DNA of 64,000 bases from Petrosia ficiformis (taxonomy: Eukaryota > Porifera > Demospongiae > Haplosclerida > Petrosiidae). A program made the translations under genes and the position numbers. The stretch is from contig OX345636.1 in assembly GCA_947044365.1 (NCBI GenBank), positions 18,330,548-18,394,547 on the forward strand, written 5' to 3'. The notes under the pieces are model-generated. The model had not been told where the DNA came from. It ran no database searches and saw nothing but the letters and a program-made list of their open reading frames with translations. Below, piece after piece: positions 57,703 to 64,000 of this stretch. Position 1 is the stretch's first letter. Each line of letters begins with the position of its first letter.

Positions 57703-58312
57703 TTATGGCCCGCAGGGCCATCCCTATGATTTTCTTGTGCCCACTTACGCAAGTATGTGTTGTATACGTAGTTAAGGAAGTGGTGTAATTCCGGGGGGCG
57801 GAACCTATAAAGAAGCGTGCTGGGAACTCTCTATCGTCTGCGAAATCCTGTAGCAATGGAAACTTGTGCGTCCAGCTGTTCACCTTTGTTCATACACCTG
57901 GTAGCTTACTACTACTAGTATGTCTACTGCTAGTGTGGAGAATAAGAAAGCTAAGCATGCTCCATGTAAACGAGTATGCGAAAATGAAAATTTAGATAGT
58001 GTAGGAAGTACTAGTGGTTTGGTCCAGCAGCATGCAAGTGGTTCATGTAGTCCAAAGATACTTCGTCTTTCAGAATCTGAGACCTGTACAACTCTTCCAG
58101 CTCCTCCTTATGGAGGCGAAATAAGCATAAAGAGGAGGAGGAGGAGGAGAGATAGAGAAAGATTGAGAAGACTAAATGAAACAGAAGAGCAGTAGTATAT
58201 ATATATATTATATATATATACATGTATATATATATAATTATAGAGGGTCATGCGGCCAAGATATATTGAGAAAAAACATCCCATAGGGATGATTTTTCTC
58301 AATATATCTTGT
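57703..58312 (+). mobile_element. ATCCCTATGATTGC-family element carrying an ORF (Pack-MITE-like)
   Basis: The left end ttatggcccgcagggccatccctatgatt and ~80 bp of family body are followed by unrelated sequence, and the right end is the family terminus in a hairpin (58258-58310, aagatatattgagaaaa). The empty site in unit 1 (8970, cgtttttccaatcgc) confirms a ~606-bp insertion. The foreign core includes a tataaag and the ORF at 57920-58195. Confidence 0.75.
57920..58195 (+). CDS. 91-aa basic ORF inside a MITE
   Basis: ATG-initiated, reading MSTASVENKKAKHAPCKRVC ... SGLVQQHASGSCSPKILRLS and ending with an Arg-rich tail, ISIKRRRRRRDRERLRRLNE then TEEQ. A nuclear-localisation or nucleic-acid-binding tail is likely by composition. 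A TATA-like cctataaag lies about 110 bp upstream. No family is recognised. It may be a captured first exon of a host gene (no splice donor is needed if the TAG stop is real) or an element-encoded protein. Confidence 0.4.
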   Translation: MSTASVENKKAKHAPCKRVCENENLDSVGSTSGLVQQHASGSCSPKILRLSESETCTTLPAPPYGGEISIKRRRRRRDRERLRRLNETEEQ

Positions 58313-58900
58313 TCCAATCGCAATAAGTACAAAACCACGAAAGCCATACCCATTAAACATGGCGTGCACCAAGTACAATCATTTTGAAAAAGCAAATGGG
58401 GCCGTTTTCTGAAAATTCATATAGCTACAAGAGGCCGAAAAAAACTGAATTCTGTAGCTTGTAAGTGAAACCATAAAATTTACCTTTCTAGGCAACTATA
58501 AAACTCCGATCTTTTTCAGAGACCAACTACAGTTACCCTGCCAGAGTGCCCACCTGTAACCCCTCCTCCACTCCTAGTGCTTTTTTAGGGTTGTTTCTGA
58601 AAATAAACATTTAGGCCCTATAATTATACCCCCGGATGGGTGTGGTTTCCAACAGATACCAGAATGCATGCAGCAAAAAAGTTGTAAAACTAGAAACCGA
58701 TTGGAGTTGCATCCGCCCATTTAAAAGACTACAACCTTAAAGCTCCAGTTAATAGTGGTGTTTTGTATTCCGAAGTAAAGCACATTTCACATGTTCTGTA
58801 CTCTACAAGCCAAGAAAACCTGCAATTGTAGCAAGAAATGTTTCCATTGTTCCTTATTATAATTATAATTTCACATGTTCTATTTCTGTGCATGTGCAAA
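58313..58900. repeat. Dispersed repeat block, unit 3 copy
   Basis: Matches 8970-9590 with small indels. Absent at the corresponding place in unit 2 (31540-31560). Confidence 0.5.
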
Positions 58901-59194
58901 CAACAAATGAATAATCAACACTAAAAATATAGCATTTGAACATTGGAATATTTGACTATTCATTGGAGCCTTAAAATGTTTATGTAGATTTTACCACTGT
59001 TATCTGTGTTGAGTTGTATCTACATTGCAACTCTTGCCAACATAAACTAAATGTAATGTGCTAATACAGATTATGTCCAACTTAGGGATGGATACATGTA
59101 AGTAGTATATAGATCAAAAAGGTCACACTACAAACCAGCAGTGGAAATGTATTCAACACAGACAATAGTTATAATATGATTACAATTAATTACA

Positions 59195-59600
59195 ATATAC
59201 CATCCTTATTGGATGTAGGGCTGGATTAAAACTATACATTACACTTGTATATAGTATACCACATTAATTAAAATGTAGTATATTACCATCCTTAACATTG
59301 TATGTAGGGATGGATTACAGCTATACATTACACTTGTATATAGTATACCACATTAATTACAATGTAGTATATTACCATCCTTATCATTGTATGTTGGGCT
59401 GGATTACAGCTATACATTACACTTGTATATAGTATACCACATTAATTACAATGTAGTATATTACCATCCTTATCATTGTATGTAGGGATGGATTACAGCT
59501 ATACATTACACTTGTATATAGTATACCACATTAATTACAATGTAGTATATTACCATCCTTATCATTGGATGTAGGAATGGATTACAACTATACATTACAA
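59195..59600. repeat. ~90-bp minisatellite, unit 3
   Basis: About five tandem units with the same consensus as at 10088. Confidence 0.85.
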
Positions 59601-59779
59601 CTATTGTCTATACATGTTGACCACATTGCTATTGGAGCTGTTGCATTTGAGGTATGTTTTTGATGGGTTGTTTCATTTGTCTACAAGTCTATGTATCCAT
59701 TCCTGTGTTTGTTCTATTTGCCACCTAATCTGTATTAGTAGAGTTTTTATGGCCTGCAGGGCTCTTCCTGTGATTACTT

Positions 59780-60025
59780 TCAATGCATGTTTAAATATAC
59801 ATTATATATTCTTGTGTCACATATGCGTAACAAACTTTCGCATCTAAATTCTCCCTTTGAAGCTTTGCCACCATGCCCACTTAAGTGTTTGCACTTGTGC
59901 AATCTATATGTGTGGTTAATAATGTTGGTGTGTTCCAGTAAAGTTGAGGCTGTGTTGTTGGCTGCTTCTGTCTCATTTCTCTGTCCAGCGATGCTAAATC
60001 CGAAAAGAAACAGCAAGAGGAACAA
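59780..60025 (-). pseudogene. Signal-peptide-like exon, unit 3 copy
   Basis: Minus frame FLLLFLFGFSIAGQRNETEA, with a small internal deletion that shortens HKCAKRKDLCGHGGK to HKCKHLSGHGGK. The leader and sequons are kept, but there is no ATG. Confidence 0.4.
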
Positions 60026-60269
60026 GACTAGTACTTGTTATAAAGCAATAATCCAGTTTTGGAGGCTTTCTATAGCCAATCATGGTGAAAACAACATTGA
60101 TAAAAAATTATTAGAAGCATGTGCGAAGCCATTGAAGCTTTTGTTAACAAAGCTTCAAATTTACTATTGACTATTCGTCCCAGACTTAATATTTATTATA
60201 ATGTACACAAAATGCATAATGCTTAACTATTATTGTCCATATTAAGGTCAAATTTCAACTATAATTCTT

Positions 60270-61040
60270 CTATTCTTTCTGTTCCATGCACTTAAATTTC
60301 ATTTCCAGATAGTTGTTCGGGTGATTCCATTGCAATTTTCATCAAGTTTGATAAGCTAATTTCACCTATGCAATTTCGTAGCCGACTCTTGATTAATTTC
60401 ATTTGTGAGAAAGGTCTTTCAAATGGATGCTGTACCAACAAGAATAGACAAGCAGATAGTAGCTAACCTGTGCAGATTAGGTGGATAGCAATGCTATCAA
60501 TGTTTCATTGGTGGCTAACTCTTTTATCTGTGACTTTAGATTGTCCTTCGGTTGTTTACTAATCAGTTGACAATATGTTTTCCAATCTGTACGAACATCT
60601 TGGCTTCTTTGATGAACTCAACTCCTTATACTGTTTCTGCAAGGAGGTCTTTTGCATAGTGATCAATCAGAGTTTCAATTGAATCCTCCCCATATGAAAG
60701 CAATTCAGGTGGGGGTAAGGTTTGGTATTTTCTTAGGATCGAAGATCCTGAAGAAAGTTATGACATATTTTGAAGTGGAAAACCGGCTTGGAATATTGTC
60801 CTTCACCAGACCAACGAAAGGCTTGCCTTCTTTATCTTAAAAAGAAAATATGTCCACCTCAGTGATATTTTTTTATCATTAACTACTATATCTCCAAATC
60901 TTCACTTGCATCTAACAGCTGTAATACCCAATTTGCTGCTGGTAGCACAGCATCTTCGAGGGAATGAAGAGTTGCATCCACAATACTAGAAATGTAAGAG
61001 AGAGCCAGGTCCTATCTCTGGAGGGCTTTATTAATTAAGG
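60270..61040 (-). pseudogene. hAT/ZNF862-like transposase-derived segment, unit 3
   Basis: Same pieces as 32800-33570. Here the motif reads QHPFERPFSQMKLIKSRLRN and then CIGEISLSNLMKIA with no stop. Upstream pieces are in separate frames or exons with stops (for example tcttaaaaag near 60836), so a functional protein is doubtful. Confidence 0.6.
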
Positions 61041-61524
61041 ACTAAGAAACACATACACACCTTCGCTATACTCAAATTCATCTAGCAGATCTTTATCCAG
61101 AAACAAGAACAATGTCCTTCTAGCTGGTTTTGGACCCTTTACAAATAACGATGGGCTGCAACTGTATGCACTTACCAACTGTGTATCCATCAGTGGGTAG
61201 AGCACACCAGATGAATAGGAATGTTAAGGTGATAACTGTAAAAGAAAACAAGACTTGGGTTGTCAGTAGAAAGAACTAATCCAGCAAATCTATTGCTCCC
61301 ATGTGGTTGTAGAACGTCTAAACCTAGATAGGTGTGGCTAACTTTGCATGTGCTGGATGAGATTGCACATATGCATAATACAGTTTAGCGGGAGTTTTCA
61401 AACCAAATCATTGTTTTACTATCAGCTAGTCGGCAAAACTGGATTATTATTGAGAAAAAAAGTCCAGTTGGAATTTTGATGTGAAATTAATTAGCATTAC
61501 TGCTCGCATAAGAATTGGGCTGTT

Positions 61525-61795
61525 TTGACGCGGTTTAGGATTCAGGTTAAAATATCTCTTAGAGGACTGAGCTTGTTTTTCAAAATTCTTCCCATTTCCA
61601 ACACTGGCATCTCTGCTGCATATATTTTGGCCACTGTTCACTTTCTCTACCCCAAACTTGGCTCCTTTCCCAACATGGAGTACTACTTTTACAAACACTT
61701 GGAGTGCTTCGTAATGCTAGGAACACACTCCGAACTGCATAGGGGTCAAATGTCACATATATGTGACATCAGTCCTCTAAGGGTGAAGCTTTCCC
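61525..61795. mobile_element. Short inverted-repeat element with YKHLECFVML tail, unit 3
   Basis: Copy of 12527-12790 with the same tgtcacatatatgtgaca palindrome and flanking ttagaggactga inverted pair. Confidence 0.45.
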
Positions 61796-62389
61796 ATATA
61801 TAGAAATGATACAAGATTGTAGTTAACAAAACATAATGAATATAATATATATAGAAATGATTCAATTCTTCCATCATGCAGTATCTCGATCTTCACTATC
61901 TTCACTATCGTCACTCTTTTCTTCAGCTTCAGTATGCTCTTCTTCGCTATATCATTCATCACATTTGGAAATATGATATTTCAATAAACTCAACGGTACA
62001 TTTCTTAGGCAACTCATAATCTTGGCAAAACAACTAACAATCTCAGCACTCAAGTGATTATTTGCAAGGACAGACATGCCACATTGCTCAACAGCTGTAC
62101 ATAATGAATCAAGCTTTAAGAGAGCGATGCCTTCATTAGGTAGCCATAAAACAAGGCAGACATTACTGTCAAGGCCTGTGTCTACTTGTGTTGATAATTG
62201 ACTTTAAAAAGCCTGTGAAATAGAGTTTAAAAAATAAGCACAAATGTCTGGAATATGAACATACTAACCAACTCATTTTGTGTTTCAAAGCTACCAGCAT
62301 TTTGTTAATAAATGGAACAAGGGTCTTGTTTAAGATATCTGGGAAGAGTTAACGTTCATAATGCAACAAATTATTGCACTAGTTATGAA

Positions 62390-62800
62390 CAAGACAAATG
62401 GAGAAAAAGGTATCCCTATGATTGCTTTGTGGTGTCCAACATTCAGTAATCATGTGTGAAACACAACATACTATTATAGTGATTACCTACTCTTCTCACT
62501 TTTTAGACGTTCTTGTAGAGCTTTAGGAATGTATTGGGCCTAGAATAGCTATTAGTTCCAGTTTGTATGTAAAACTACAAGCAGCTTTCTTCCTGCTGGT
62601 CTGTACACCTACAGCTCAAGTGCACGTTTTATTACGCAGCATTTTCATTAATTATTGACTGAGCCCCCGGAATGACACAGCTTCCTTAACTATGTACACA
62701 ACGTATACTTGCACAAGTGACACAAATATATATATATATATTATATAAACATACATCGAACCCGTGGGAAAGCAATCATAGAGATGGCCCTATGAGCCAT
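62390..62800 (-). mobile_element. ATCCCTATGATTGC-family MITE, unit 3 (orthologue of 13411)
   Basis: Same position and orientation as the unit 1 copy, with both family ends present. Confidence 0.85.
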
Positions 62801-62929
62801 AATAAATTAACATATTATAGCTTAAACATACTTGCAACCATGTCTGCAGTAAACAGACTTGTCAGAATTGAACTATAGCAATGTAAACAATAGCTCAACC
62901 ACACTAGTTGTAACTAAGTGTCTTGCTGA

Positions 62930-62994
62930 TATTATTAACCCGAGCGCGTAGGCGGAGGGTTATAGTAGTTGGTTTGTGTGCGTGTGTGTGTGTG

Positions 62995-63045
<51 letters not shown>

Positions 63046-63545
63046 GTGTTACCACGTAATCTTTGCAAATACCTGATGATACTAATTTGTTGACACATGG
63101 TTGAAGACGCTATATATTCATAATGCCGACATTTAAAGGATTTGTTCTGAACTCATCTTGTTGCAGAGAAACAGCCGTGTAAACTCTTGTCAATCTGTCG
63201 CCACCTTGAAATTTGCCGATGTCAGCAGAAAACACTGAACCACTAACTTTTGTCCCTTTGAAGCTTTGTTTCTTGAGCTTTGTCTATTGTCCTAACGAGT
63301 GTTTATACAGATCTGATGGCCATGCTATCCCCATAATTTGCATATTCATGTGCTACTGACTTCTTACAAGAAGTCAGTATACATGAATATGCAAATTATA
63401 GTGTTGATATGAATGGTGTGTTCCTGGCTGTTGCACTGTTACTTAGGCAAAGTTGTTCTAAAGCCATGCTGTTTAGCAGTAGCTAGCGAGGGTTCTGCAC
63501 TTTAGCGCATTCATTGTGAGATTTATTTTAACTAAAAGCCATTAT
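62930..63545. mobile_element. ~600-bp insertion with GTCT microsatellite, unit 3
   Basis: Near-identical to 33906-34505, with a longer gtct run (about 62976-63048) and the octamer palindrome at 63333-63399. Confidence 0.6.
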
Positions 63546-63787
63546 TCATCAATTATAACTTCAGTAATTTTTACATGTAGTTATTGCAGTTGACTAGTAA
63601 TCAAGTTTTGATTTTTTTATTATTATATATCTTTATACTAGTGTATGTGAACCTAGTACATGTTAACATATACATGTATAATTATGTATACACTATTTTA
63701 CATGTGAAATAATTATGATGAATTAGTACATCTAACATAACAATCTATTACTAATTTACTATTATGTAATTCTATTTCTTTATCCAG

Positions 63788-63865
63788 ACACATTCCTGTA
63801 ATTACTATCCTCAAACCTAGTACCAGACGTCTATGTCAAATGTATTAGAGTCCTTCCGGAATATG
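63788..63865 (+). pseudogene. Frameshifted copy of the candidate exon at 14216, unit 3
   Basis: Carries the same 7-bp insertion as unit 2. No frame is open across the segment. Confidence 0.45.
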
Positions 63866-64000
63866 GTAAGCTATAGTGTCTTTATCATGTTATAATTTGC
63901 TGTTAATCACTAATACTATAAATAGTAATTTATAATTACCTGATTTAGTCTCGGTTAATACCATTTCCAGTTCATTCCATCATCATAATTATGGTATAGG

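Overview
The window is eukaryotic. It is AT-rich, has short GT-AG introns, phase-consistent exons, abundant MITE-like and foldback elements and microsatellites, and no bacterial operon structure. A metazoan ribosomal protein L12 (RPL12) gene with an animal-type exon series, together with ankyrin/Roc/COR/Death multidomain proteins, points to an early-branching animal. A demosponge is my best inference; the species cannot be proved from sequence alone.

The window is built from roughly 22-25 kb segmental duplications in tandem, all in the same orientation. Each unit carries, in order: RPL12 exons on the minus strand; a shared CpG-containing putative divergent promoter with an NRF-1-like motif; a putative plus-strand gene start; a ~90-bp minisatellite; an antisense-overlapping signal-peptide exon; a degenerate hAT/ZNF862-like transposase-derived segment (minus); a small plus-strand exon candidate; and an ankyrin-repeat gene (plus). 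Unit 1 is about 4.4-27.1 kb (ankyrin gene at 20.2-24.9 kb). Unit 2 is about 27.2-51.3 kb (ankyrin gene at 40.1-48.9 kb). Unit 3 starts before 52.8 kb and leaves the window at 64.0 kb, before its expected ankyrin gene. A fragment of another copy lies at 0.8-3.2 kb. Only unit 2 keeps an intact-looking RPL12 body; the other RPL12 copies are decayed.

The two large genes dominate. Gene 1 (20247-24854, 4 exons, 1328 codons) encodes 17 ankyrin repeats, a Roc GTPase, a COR region and a C-terminal Death domain. That is the DAPK1 domain order without the kinase. Gene 2 (40136-48919, 4 exons, 2742 codons) encodes 66 ankyrin repeats in perfect 102-bp register and the same COR and Death parts, but a clean in-frame 723-bp difference removes the entire Roc GTPase. 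Repeat modules are nearly identical in DNA but vary at a few positions corresponding to the ankyrin finger and inner helix. A 918-bp block of nine repeats is duplicated in tandem inside the array.

Between genes lie a MITE family with ATCCCTATGATTGC ends (seven copies, one carrying an ORF), a ~300-bp foldback family, several presence/absence palindromes, a Tigger/pogo transposase relic, and ~3 kb of pentanucleotide satellite split by a hairpin-bearing insertion.
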